Shown here piece by piece: positions 8,508 to 17,100 of a DNA stretch of 33,254 nt; position 1 is the first letter of the stretch, and every line of letters starts with the position of its first letter. Position numbers and translations under genes: made by a program. The notes under the pieces were generated by a model, which worked only from the letters and a program-made list of their open reading frames with translations, did not search any database and was not told where the DNA came from. This DNA is from Sphingobacterium sp. (GTDB lineage: Bacteria; Bacteroidota; Bacteroidia; Sphingobacteriales; Sphingobacteriaceae), in the NCBI GenBank assembly GCA_031253985.1, contig JAIRVH010000154.1, positions 1-33,254 of the forward strand, in the 5' to 3' direction.

Positions 8508-9014
8508 CTACATCATTAGTTTGATCAATTTAATGAGTAAATCTCCTCCACTTGTATTGAAGATCTTATTGGCAATTGTTTCGAGCTGATCCGTCAGATT
8601 CTGGATATCCTTTACGGTTTTGTGAAACTCTTTGCCTTCTGCTGTCTGATCCTTTTCGGTATTTCGGCTTATCTCCTTCAGAATATCCATTACTGGATCA
8701 AGTTCTTTTTGTTTGCGCATGACCGCGATTTTCATTGCCCATTTTAAGACCTCCTTTTCAGCGACAAAATATTCCTTTCTGTCACCAGCGATATGCTTTT
8801 TATAAACGATGCCATAATCGATCAACTGGCGGATGCTCATATTGGCGTTCCCCCTGGAAATAACCAGCTTTTCCATAATCTCGTCTGTGGACATCGGATT
8901 ACTCGCAGAGAGGAGCAGTGCATGAACCTGCGCCACGGACTTGTTGATGCCCCATTCGGAACCCAAGGCTCCCCATGTGTCGATAAACTGTTGTTTTGCT
9001 TCTTGTAATTCCAT
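8508..9014 (-). CDS. GbsR/MarR-family transcriptional regulator
   Basis: A 168-residue DNA-binding protein of the GbsR (COG1510) branch of the MarR superfamily, named after the glycine-betaine synthesis repressor of Bacillus. The start WGALGSEWGINKSVAQVHALL is typical of the branch. The winged helix covers about 30-90 (MSTDEIMEKLVISRGNANMSIRQLIDYGIV, then the wing KKHIAGDRKEYFVAE). The C-terminal half is helical, about 100-168, and probably forms the dimer interface. It heads an operon with two membrane proteins and an epimerase. A palindrome in its own leader (9138-9151) may be its operator. No betaine genes are present, so the effector is unknown. Confidence 0.88.
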   Translation of the reverse strand: MELQEAKQQFIDTWGALGSEWGINKSVAQVHALLLSASNPMSTDEIMEKLVISRGNANMSIRQLIDYGIVYKKHIAGDRKEYFVAEKEVLKWAMKIAVMRKQKELDPVMDILKEISRNTEKDQTAEGKEFHKTVKDIQNLTDQLETIANKIFNTSGGDLLIKLIKLMM

Positions 9015-9050
9015 TATGCTTTCTATTATTTGACCTTTATTTATTTTTTC

Positions 9051-9175
9051 TTCTCATGTTATCGAAGCTTTTATAGCTATTTAGATCTTCTATATCCAAT
9101 AGTATATCAACCTCTTCTCATGCTATCGAAGCTTTCAGATCTATTTAGATCCCCTTATATCCAACAATATATCAA
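9051..9175 (-). repeat. Tandem ~61-bp duplication in the leader of the GbsR operon
   Basis: Copy 1 (9051-9110) and copy 2 (9115-9175) align over their whole length at roughly 85 percent by eye, with one single-base gap. Both begin TTCTCATG and share ATCGAAGCTT, TTAGATC, TATATCCAA and TATATCAA. Copy 2 runs into the -7 box of the operon promoter; copy 1 has lost the equivalent sequence. Confidence 0.85.
9138..9151. promoter_or_regulatory. Candidate operator in the GbsR leader
   Basis: GATCTA-TT-TAGATC is an inverted repeat with six-base arms, about 17-30 bases downstream of the predicted transcription start. A decayed version (right arm intact, left arm changed) occurs in the neighbouring repeat copy near 9075-9087. 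Binding by the GbsR protein is inference. Confidence 0.4.
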
Positions 9176-9202
9176 AAGTATTAATAGTTTTTGAATTTTC
9201 AA
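9173..9202 (-). promoter_or_regulatory. Promoter of the GbsR operon
   Basis: On the minus strand TTG (9200-9202), 19 bases, then TACTTTTG (9173-9180), an exact TAnnTTTG match. It predicts a leader of about 150 bases that spans the duplicated block. Confidence 0.6.
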
Positions 9203-9268
9203 AAATTTCTGAAAATAAAATAAGTTTAAAAGGGCGAGTCACCTTATCGTAATAAGAATTCGCTTTTC

Positions 9269-9298
9269 TTGTGGACTTTTCGATTTGTTTTAACTTTG
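9269..9298 (+). promoter_or_regulatory. Promoter of the 9307 gene
   Basis: TTG (9269-9271), 19 bases, then TAACTTTG (9291-9298). It lies eight bases before the ATG at 9307 and inside the longer frame that opens with GTG at 9271, which rules out that GTG as the start for this transcript. Confidence 0.65.
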
Positions 9299-9306
9299 CC
9301 TGCATT

Positions 9307-10290
9307 ATGGCGACAACTTTGTATAATCCTTTCAAACAATTTCAGTTTGATTCAGATATTTGTTTTTTAACGGGAAATAAGCTTCAGTCGGAAGAAGAGT
9401 CTATTCAGGTTTTTCCTGTGTGGATGATGAAATCTTTTCAATTGGAAGATAAGCCTTTTAAAATGCTGGACGAGAATCTGGTCACCTACAAATCGTTGAA
9501 ACTACCTTGTTCTATGGCAGCTGCCGAGGCGATTGAGCAGATGGAACGCGCTGTTGAGCAATCATTTGAACAGGGATATGACGCCGTGAAACAATTGGAC
9601 CCTTTACTCTTGTTTCAATGGATGACAAAAATCATCTATGGGGTGGTTTTTAATGAGATTCTTGCGGGAATTCGTCAGCAAAAAGCTTCTGGGGAAGATA
9701 TGAACTTTTCGCAGGCACTTGCGCAGCGTTTTACAAATCTTCACGCGATGTTGCAATCGCTGGTAGTGCCCATGGAATTTGAGAATACCTTTCCCTTTTC
9801 GTTGGTTGTTGTACCTGTTGAGAATGCGCCGGATACATTTATGTATCGGGATGAAATCAATACACTGATCTTCTCTATCCGGATGAAAGATTTCGCGGTA
9901 GTTGCCTGTCTTCAGGATAATGCCACCAATAATATTTATCACGAAGATGTGCTGAAAGCAATTGATGGAAAAATCCTGCACCCTATTCAGTTTGAAGAAT
10001 TGTGTGCACGTTATTTCTATTCAGCGTATTTATTTAATCGTTTACCCGATTATACCTATTTAAATACTCCACAAAAAGTGTATGTGGAACCTATGCCTTT
10101 AGCTGATATGTCGATGAAGCCCATATTTGACCATTGGCAGAATAAGACCTATGGGCAAGTGCTGGAAAATTTTTGGAAACCTTGGGGCTTGACCTTATTT
10201 GAGATTATCAAAGATCCAGAGCATCCGATTAGCTTCCTTTTAGATGCGGATGGAAACTTCGTGTCTAAGGTTGATATGCCCTTAAATTAG
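9307..10290 (+). CDS. Conserved-looking protein of unknown function
   Basis: A 327-residue soluble protein that I do not recognise. The start at ATG 9307 (MATTLYNPF) is chosen because a promoter -7 box ends at 9298, so the in-frame GTG at 9271 cannot be transcribed from it. Near the N-terminus CFLTGNKL is followed by VFPVWMM (about residues 17-39). This resembles a degenerate form of the Cys-containing knuckle plus E-H-x-x-P-x-W segment of some HNH-like proteins, with the histidine replaced, so nuclease activity is not expected. The middle is helical and acidic, the C-terminal third has aromatic patches. No signal peptide or membrane helix. The TonB-CTD and SUFU genes follow on the same strand. 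Confidence 0.85.
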   Translation: MATTLYNPFKQFQFDSDICFLTGNKLQSEEESIQVFPVWMMKSFQLEDKPFKMLDENLVTYKSLKLPCSMAAAEAIEQMERAVEQSFEQGYDAVKQLDPLLLFQWMTKIIYGVVFNEILAGIRQQKASGEDMNFSQALAQRFTNLHAMLQSLVVPMEFENTFPFSLVVVPVENAPDTFMYRDEINTLIFSIRMKDFAVVACLQDNATNNIYHEDVLKAIDGKILHPIQFEELCARYFYSAYLFNRLPDYTYLNTPQKVYVEPMPLADMSMKPIFDHWQNKTYGQVLENFWKPWGLTLFEIIKDPEHPISFLLDADGNFVSKVDMPLN

Positions 10291-10362
10291 CATTAGAAAT
10301 CCGTATAGCAATAAAGTATTTTATTCTATCGTTAAATGGTACGATTATGGATAGGGTAGGTT

Positions 10363-10812
10363 ATGCATTTAACAGGTTTCAAGACTATTTTTTCAATTCT
10401 GGTTTTTATAATAATGTGCTCTTCTGTAGAAGCACAGATCATTGCTAAGCGCGATATTCCCGCAGATAGTTTAGTTCAAAATGTCGACGATTTTCCTTAT
10501 TTTAAAGGCGGCGTAGTTGCCTGGTCCAGATTCTTGCAAAATAATCTGGATTTGTCACGGACAGTAGGTGCAATGGATAGCGTAGCTTACGCCCGATACG
10601 GATCACGGCAGACAGCGGTACTGAAATTTATTGTTTGCGAAGACGGATCAATCTGTAACATTGAAATCGAGAACCCTGATAAAATAAGTCCAGAGTTTGC
10701 AAAAGCTGTATTGTCTGCCATGCGAAAATCGCCACCGTGGATGCCAGGGCAAGTCAAAGGAAAACCAGTTAAAACAAGATTCAGACAGCCCGTAGTTGCT
10801 GTAATTGAATAA
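10363..10812 (+). CDS. Secreted TonB C-terminal-domain protein
   Basis: A 149-residue protein with a signal peptide (hydrophobic core about 8-19, likely cleavage after VEA at residue 24). The mature part matches the TonB C-terminal fold: FKGGVVAWSRFLQNNL (about 48-63), TAVLKFIVCEDGSICNIEI (about 85-103), a helix EFAKAVLSAMRKSPPWMPGQ, then the final strand KPVKTRFRQPVVAV. Many Bacteroidota proteins with this domain are secreted or membrane-linked and act outside classical TonB energy coupling. This one has no retained membrane anchor and no proline-rich spacer, so it is probably free in the periplasm and unlikely to couple to ExbB-ExbD. Partner unknown. Confidence 0.82.
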   Translation: MHLTGFKTIFSILVFIIMCSSVEAQIIAKRDIPADSLVQNVDDFPYFKGGVVAWSRFLQNNLDLSRTVGAMDSVAYARYGSRQTAVLKFIVCEDGSICNIEIENPDKISPEFAKAVLSAMRKSPPWMPGQVKGKPVKTRFRQPVVAVIE

Positions 10813-10860
10813 ATTTGAATAGCAAAATAGGTCTAAAATTTTCACCATTTATAGGATAAT

Positions 10861-11658
10861 ATGTCATTCTGGGATAAAGTCAAAAAAATTATGAGTAGCG
10901 GAGCGGAAGAATCTTCGCCTGAAAAAAAAGATACCGAAATTACTGCCGGAGGATCTACAGTATATCGCTATGAAGATCAACCCGAGGAAAAGGATCCAAA
11001 AAACCTATTCCCTGCGGTGCAATGTGTTTATCTTGATGAAATAGAAGAGCACCTGACAAAGCACATTGCAGCACCTGATATGGTGTTCCATGAGATAATT
11101 TCAGAACTTGTACACATTGATGTCCATTGGATCAAACCAAGCGCAGACTATCCCTATCATATCTTGGTTACTTCGGGGATGAGTGATCTGCCTATGCATG
11201 TTCCGGATGAGGTAGAAAATAAGGAGGTCTATGAGCGCGCCGAGTTAATGGTCGTGTTGCCTGCAGATTGGAAAATAGGAGAGGAAGAGTTTCAGGACGA
11301 TGATAATTATTGGCCTGTTTACTTCTTAAAGCGGTTAGCTCGGTTCCCGCATGAGTACAAAACCTGGTTGGGTTATGGACATACAATTCCGAATGGGATG
11401 GAAGCCGAAGATATTGCAAACACCGGATTTGGTTGTATGTTGCTGCTTCCGCCTATGCTAAGTTTTGATGAAGAGTTTTTGGAATTAAAAACCAAAGATG
11501 GCAATATCATCAATTTTTATGCGATGATTCCGGTTTATAAAGAAGAAATGGATTATAAACTTGAAGAGGGTACGGATGCACTCTTGGATCTCTTTGATGA
11601 ATACGGAATTTCGGAACTGGTTGATATTGATCGTCCAAATGTCTGCCGCGACCGGTAG
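10861..11658 (+). CDS. Suppressor-of-fused (SUFU) domain protein
   Basis: A 265-residue acidic cytoplasmic protein. The SUFU domain covers about 65-255: VFHEIISELVHIDVHWIKPS (75-94), YHILVTSGMSDLPM, the strand ERAELMVVLPADW, the WPVYFLKRLARFPHEYKTWLGYGHTIPNG segment (about 142-170), GFGCMLLLPP and YAMIPVYKEEMDYKLEEG. Bacterial SUFU proteins are often immunity proteins of polymorphic toxin systems, but no toxin is encoded nearby, so this copy may have a different role. The first 50 residues are charged and likely disordered. An AGGA element precedes the ATG by a few bases. A strong terminator follows. Confidence 0.9.
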   Translation: MSFWDKVKKIMSSGAEESSPEKKDTEITAGGSTVYRYEDQPEEKDPKNLFPAVQCVYLDEIEEHLTKHIAAPDMVFHEIISELVHIDVHWIKPSADYPYHILVTSGMSDLPMHVPDEVENKEVYERAELMVVLPADWKIGEEEFQDDDNYWPVYFLKRLARFPHEYKTWLGYGHTIPNGMEAEDIANTGFGCMLLLPPMLSFDEEFLELKTKDGNIINFYAMIPVYKEEMDYKLEEGTDALLDLFDEYGISELVDIDRPNVCRDR

Positions 11659-11666
11659 TTTATAAC

Positions 11667-11723
11667 AAAAGCGAGTCAATAGGCATCGTCTATTGAAGAC
11701 GTTGGTATTGACTCGCTTTTTTT
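11667..11723. terminator. Strong terminator after the SUFU gene
   Basis: A 15-bp perfect stem (11667-11681 with 11706-11720) encloses a smaller hairpin (CGTCT 11687-11691 with AGACG 11697-11701) and ends in seven T. On the minus strand the flanking A run also gives a short U-tract, so it could serve tamL too. Confidence 0.85.
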
Positions 11724-11754
11724 CTGAAAGTGTCTGTTTTCAAAGGTCATCAAG

Positions 11755-11800
11755 AACTTTCATGCCTGTTGTTGATCCAAAGGAATCATGAAAGTTTTTA
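11755..11800 (+). terminator. Second hairpin between SUFU gene and tamL
   Basis: AACTTTCATG (11755-11764) pairs with CATGAAAGTT (11787-11796), followed by TTTATTTT. It may act as a backup terminator for plus-strand transcripts entering tamL antisense. Confidence 0.5.
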
Positions 11801-11822
11801 TTTTGTAAATCAAATCCGTCAC

Positions 11823-14129
11823 CTAGAACGGATAGCCGATGGCTAAGTTGAACATCAGGTTATCCTTGCGCCATTTTGAACTTCCAAAGTCAATATCCTT
11901 AAACACCCAACGCTCTCCTTTGGGAAGATAGGGGATACGGAACGGTATTGACATATCTGTACGGATGATTAAGAATGTAAAATCAAAGCGCAATCCTGCT
12001 CCACCACCAACGGCTAATTCATTTAAAAAGTTCTTGCTGAACTTGCCGCCCGGTTTGTTGACATCTTCTCGCTGTAACCATACGTTACCCGCATCGATGA
12101 AGGCAGCCCAGTGGACAAAGCCCGCTAGCTTGGCTCGATATTCGGTATTTAGTTCGAGTTTAATATCACCAGTCTGGTCGGCATAGAAGAGTCCGTTGCT
12201 TAATTTTTCGGGAGCTACTGTTCCCGGGCCGATCGCACGGGCACCAAAGGCACGGATACTATTTGGACCACCTACATAATATTGTTTTAAATAGGGAAGT
12301 GAGCGCGAGTTGCCGTAGGAATAACTTAAGCCCAGACTGACCCGTGAAGCAAGCTGCGAATTCTCGGATAATTTGAGATAGTGCCTGCCATCACCACTGA
12401 TCTTGATATATTGTGAGAAATACGCATCAAACAATTTGAAAGTTTTTCCTTTATTGAAATCTGCTCCTTTTATCAATCCGAGTATATTTCCCGATAGATC
12501 CAGATTTCCTTTGAAATAAAAGGTGTTTTTCAAATGCTGCTTCATCGTATTTTGAAACGTGAAGTTGTAGTTTGGACCAATCGTAAATTGTGGGTCGATA
12601 GCATGTCTTAAGGCCGGAATAGTATCCATTTGCTTTTGATAGTTTTCCGAGATACCTTTAGGTTGGACATAGGTAATCTCCATTAAAGCAAGATCGTGCT
12701 GCTTTTCCTCAGACTCTTGCCAGATATAACCGTAATCCAGTGCGATGGAGTTGAGGGTATAGGCTTTACGACGGTTTAAAAATTCATAGCGACCTTTTAC
12801 GTAGGTCTTCGGGATAAAACGTCGTGTAGGTGAAATCCTTCCAAAAGGGGATAATATGCGTGGGAAGGTTAAAGTAGCCTCCATACCGTAGCGATAATAA
12901 CTCGAATTGAGATCCGCAGATCCACCTGTCTGCGTTTCATAGCCCCCGAACACATTAAAACTTAATTGCTCTGCGCCTTTAAACGCATTGCGTAAAGTCC
13001 AGTTCACATTGACCTCGGTACCATTGTACACCGAAGCCATTTTTCCCAAAAGTTCTACCCGAAGTGATTTTTTTGGAAATGGTGTTAGGTAATAATAGAC
13101 ATCCAATGCATTCGGCACTTCTTTACTGTCCACAAAATTGTTTTTAACAAATTTCCAGCTATTCAGATTCACCAGATGGCTGATGGTCTGGTTATGTGCA
13201 TTACGGTTGTAGACATCACCGGGATGGAAGAAGATATGATTCGCGATAACAGGCTTTCTGTAAAGATGCTGGCGGTCTATAAAATAGTAGCTGCTATCAT
13301 ACAGTTCTGCATTACGGGTAGACCTTTGATAACCCGTGCTTGTTTCCGTGTAGTTGGGGTAAATGTAGATTTTATTAATCTTTGACGGAACTTTCGCTTG
13401 CGCCGGTGTTTCCTTCTTCACCGTAACATACATGTCGACCCTGTTGTTCCGATTCGAACTGTCTACCTGAACAAGGATGTAGTCGGGGCTGAAATAATAA
13501 TACCCTTTATTCTTAAGGTCATTATCGATACGGTCACGCTCATTTAGGATAACATCTAAGCTGTAATTCTTACCCACTTGTAAGAGCGTTTTGTCAGCGC
13601 TTGAACGGATATCTTTACCCAGCTGCGTTGTACTGTCAATATCAAATTTAACCGATCGTATTCGGTAGATCAGATTGGGCTTTGCCGTATAATTGATCGT
13701 TGCTTTTTTATTTTCAACTAATGTGTCAGATTTTACTTCCGCGTTAAAGAAACCGAAGTTCTCCAGGCGATTGCGCAATAGATTTTCATTGTACTCACGA
13801 TTGACATCGCTTAATAACACCGGTTCTTCACCGATTTTTTTAAAGAATTTTTTGATGATGTTCTTCCCTGCGGAATCTCCGGCCATATTGTTGAAGTACA
13901 GCTTGAATGGCACCCCTGCGAGTCGTTTATTAGGCTTTGGCATCAGCACAGCTTCTAGATGGGTCGCAATCTTTTCCTTATTTTCTTTGGAGATGGTGTC
14001 CGAATCGACGATGACATTGCCCTTCACATATAAGCTTTCTCCTTCTTTCAGATTCTTGGTAGAAGAACAGGACGCTATAAACGCAACCAGGGATACTATT
14101 CCAATAATATGCTTTAGTTTAGCTTGCAT
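11823..14129 (-). CDS. tamL: TamL, lipoprotein form of TamA (Omp85 family)
   Basis: Outer-membrane Omp85/BamA-superfamily protein that with TamB forms the translocation and assembly module. The start is ATG 14129, preceded by an AAAGGAG Shine-Dalgarno; the earlier ATG at 14153 is inside tamB and lacks one. From this start the product has 768 residues, a signal peptide and a lipobox FIASC with the lipidated Cys at residue 21. POTRA-like sequence follows to about residue 330, then a C-terminal 16-strand-type barrel region containing the GGPNSIRAFGARAIGPG segment and ending in Phe (LAIGYPF), as usual for outer-membrane barrels. The ATG overlaps the end of tamB by 11 bases, indicating translational coupling. 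Confidence 0.9.
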   Translation of the reverse strand: MQAKLKHIIGIVSLVAFIASCSSTKNLKEGESLYVKGNVIVDSDTISKENKEKIATHLEAVLMPKPNKRLAGVPFKLYFNNMAGDSAGKNIIKKFFKKIGEEPVLLSDVNREYNENLLRNRLENFGFFNAEVKSDTLVENKKATINYTAKPNLIYRIRSVKFDIDSTTQLGKDIRSSADKTLLQVGKNYSLDVILNERDRIDNDLKNKGYYYFSPDYILVQVDSSNRNNRVDMYVTVKKETPAQAKVPSKINKIYIYPNYTETSTGYQRSTRNAELYDSSYYFIDRQHLYRKPVIANHIFFHPGDVYNRNAHNQTISHLVNLNSWKFVKNNFVDSKEVPNALDVYYYLTPFPKKSLRVELLGKMASVYNGTEVNVNWTLRNAFKGAEQLSFNVFGGYETQTGGSADLNSSYYRYGMEATLTFPRILSPFGRISPTRRFIPKTYVKGRYEFLNRRKAYTLNSIALDYGYIWQESEEKQHDLALMEITYVQPKGISENYQKQMDTIPALRHAIDPQFTIGPNYNFTFQNTMKQHLKNTFYFKGNLDLSGNILGLIKGADFNKGKTFKLFDAYFSQYIKISGDGRHYLKLSENSQLASRVSLGLSYSYGNSRSLPYLKQYYVGGPNSIRAFGARAIGPGTVAPEKLSNGLFYADQTGDIKLELNTEYRAKLAGFVHWAAFIDAGNVWLQREDVNKPGGKFSKNFLNELAVGGGAGLRFDFTFLIIRTDMSIPFRIPYLPKGERWVFKDIDFGSSKWRKDNLMFNLAIGYPF

Positions 14130-17100
14130 GATAACTCCTTTCCTCGTCTTCATTTTTTATCGCTGTCGTTCTGATCGTATCTAAATTTGATTTTGGACTA
14201 TCGCTTTTCGGCGTCCTTTTAGTGGAGTCCAACTGTTGTTTACGTTTCTCTTTTTCTCTATCTTCCATGCGTTTTCTGTATTCCGGGCTGTGGATCATCA
14301 AACTGTCCCGGATGACTGTGCGTACACTGTCACGATAGACCGAATCGGTTTCCATACGTTCCACATCAAAGCGTTTTCTGAACCCTTTGCTATTGGTATC
14401 ATAGTACTCCTTGAGCTTTTTCGAACTCATCCAGATTTCCTTAAATCTGTTGTAATCCATATTGATGATAAATCCAATACCTGTCTCTACATATTGACCC
14501 TGGAGTGTAACTTGATATTGATTTTTACGATACACCCGTGCAAAATAGCGGCCATCTTGTGACAGTTGATAATCCAATTGAATATCGCCAGCAATATTGT
14601 TGGCTGTTTCGCCCGGACGTGTATTTCCCTCCACTTCAAAGTTAGAACCCACCGTAATTTTTAACCGGTCGTTTAAGAGCATCTTAGATACGCCGATATT
14701 CAGATCAGTCCGGGTTTGTCCGGCTCCGGTGGCGTAATCCTCTTCTGAAGTCAGGTTGAAGTCGAGTTCTACCCCTGTGATGAGTTCGGACGCTAAACGG
14801 TTCAGTTGACCACTGAGGAATGAGCTGATGCTATTTCTAACAATGGCTTCGGTACCACCGCCGCCAGATAAACTCTCAAACGGATTGGTCGACATAAAGC
14901 GTCCCAAAACGATTAGTGAAAATACCTGTTTGTTGAGTTCCGAAGGATTTTCACGTAAAGTGGTCAGTGCATTATTGACTTTGCTGATCACATCCTGGGA
15001 AACGACAGAATTGTTTTCATCCAGATCAATATCAAAATTAAGCTGCGGTTGGAACAATTTATCTGTTATTTTCAATAATACGTTGAAAGGTATACGTTGC
15101 TTGTACAGGTTTGCATTTTCCGATCCCAGCTGCGTTGCTACAAGTTCCAGTGTCGGTGCTTTCGTCGTATATGCTGCCGTAATATTAAGCTGGGCATCCA
15201 ATGGATCGCCGTTCCAGGTGATGGTACTACCTTTGCGGAAAGTAAAGTCTTTTTTCACTGGACCAAAACTAAATGAGTAGCTACCTTTATCTACAGTGAA
15301 TGTTCCTGAAAGTGTAATTTTACTACTCGCATCAATACCTGCGTTCAGCTCCGCTTCACCTTGAATATTCAGTGCATCCTGTGAACCCGCATCCAAGAGT
15401 ATCTTAAACTTGGCGTCTTTATCCGTTTGAAGATTAAGATCCACATCCATTCCCGTTAACCGGGTTACAGTCATGGAATCCAATTTGGCAAATACATTGG
15501 CTCTGGTAGTGTCACTTTTATCCACAAATTCAACAACGCCTTTGCGGTCTGCCATTCCCGGATCCTCATTTGGCATCACGAAGGTGAAGTCTGTATCGTC
15601 CAATACTTTGATTGTTCCATCAACGACAGGTTTATCGAGATTTCCTCTGATACGGAGGTTAGAGGTAAGATACATTTTACCGTAGAACATGTCGTTGTCA
15701 CTTTGCGTTGAATTGAGTACCTCGAAATTGTCGGTGTTGACATTGAGATTAAAATCAAAATCAGTGTATGTTTTGGTCTCAATGGACCCCGTTACTTTGG
15801 CAATATTTCCTTTTTTATCTTCCAGTGCAAATTTAGGGAATGTAATACCTCTTTCATCCAAGTGAATGGTTTCGTCTTTGGCTTTGAAGAGCGCATTTAG
15901 CATCGCAATATTGAATTGTGCCTCTTTAAACTTGACATCGCCATTAATAAGCGGTTTTGACGGTGATCCGGTTATTTTTAACTGACCTTCCAGATTTCCC
16001 TTAGCATCTTTCAGATACCCTAAGCTGAATGCTTGAACCGTCTGCATGGTAAGCGGAGCAATATCTAAGGTGAAATCTAAGCTTGCCTCTCCCTTGGGCG
16101 GATTGACAAAATCACCGCTTAAAACCACGTTATTGCCATTTTCACTGATGCTGATATTGGCATTATACGTGTTTTCTTTTTCATTATTCACTTTAATGTT
16201 GACATTACCAACCGTGTCCTTTCCAATATAGAACTTTTCGATCACCAGGTCTGATACAAATACCGGGCTACTTTCTAAACGTGATATAGTTGCCTGACCG
16301 TTTACTCCACCACCAAGATCCACAGTCTCACTTTCGAGCATTTTACTTAACGTCTCTATGCGGAAATTCTTAAATGCAATGTTGAGCGGTGAGTTGAGGA
16401 CGCTGTCCTGCGATGATATACTCAGCTCCTGTCCTTTATTGCTTAAAATAAATTCATTGGCCTGAATACCTGTACTCCCGAATTTGAGCAGGTTGTTTGG
16501 ATTTATCGTCCACTTTTCGTAATTCAGCATAAGCCCATCTTGCAGTAAACTGAAAACAAATGCGCCATTATCAACACGCATATTGGCGCCCAGATGATAC
16601 TGCTCTTTCTCTTTCTTATCCTTGATCCAAAGTCCAAAGTCCAAATTGTTTTGGATGACTTTACCACTGAATACTGTATTTACCAATTCAATATTGCTCA
16701 CTTTGATTTTATTGATCAGTGCCGAATAATAGAGCGTGCTGTCCAGGGTATTGATATCTAAGGTAACGTTGTTGATCTCGGTACCATTATAAATAATCTT
16801 GGGTGCGTCCAATTTGGCGAGAATGGTTTTTGATTGACTGTTGAACATACCATCCAACGTAATATCAGACATTTCAGTCAGTTCTGGTAAGAAATCTTTG
16901 ATAAATTTGGTTCTGGTCAATTGAGCCGAAAACTCGATATTCTGAGGTTCGTACTTGGCAACTTTAGCCGCTTTGCCTGGTTGGTAGTATACCTGCAAGA
17001 TGTCTTGAATGGCATTCTGCAATTCTAAAATTTTGTATTTTCCGACTAAGTGGGCATTGAGAAAGTCCGATTTTAAAAGCAGCAAGTTGCGGCTTGTATC

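Noticed and set aside
14129..14153. Upstream ATG at 14153 as the tamL start
   Set aside because: It lacks a Shine-Dalgarno, lies deeper in tamB and adds eight charged residues before the signal peptide, while ATG 14129 has AAAGGAG at proper spacing.
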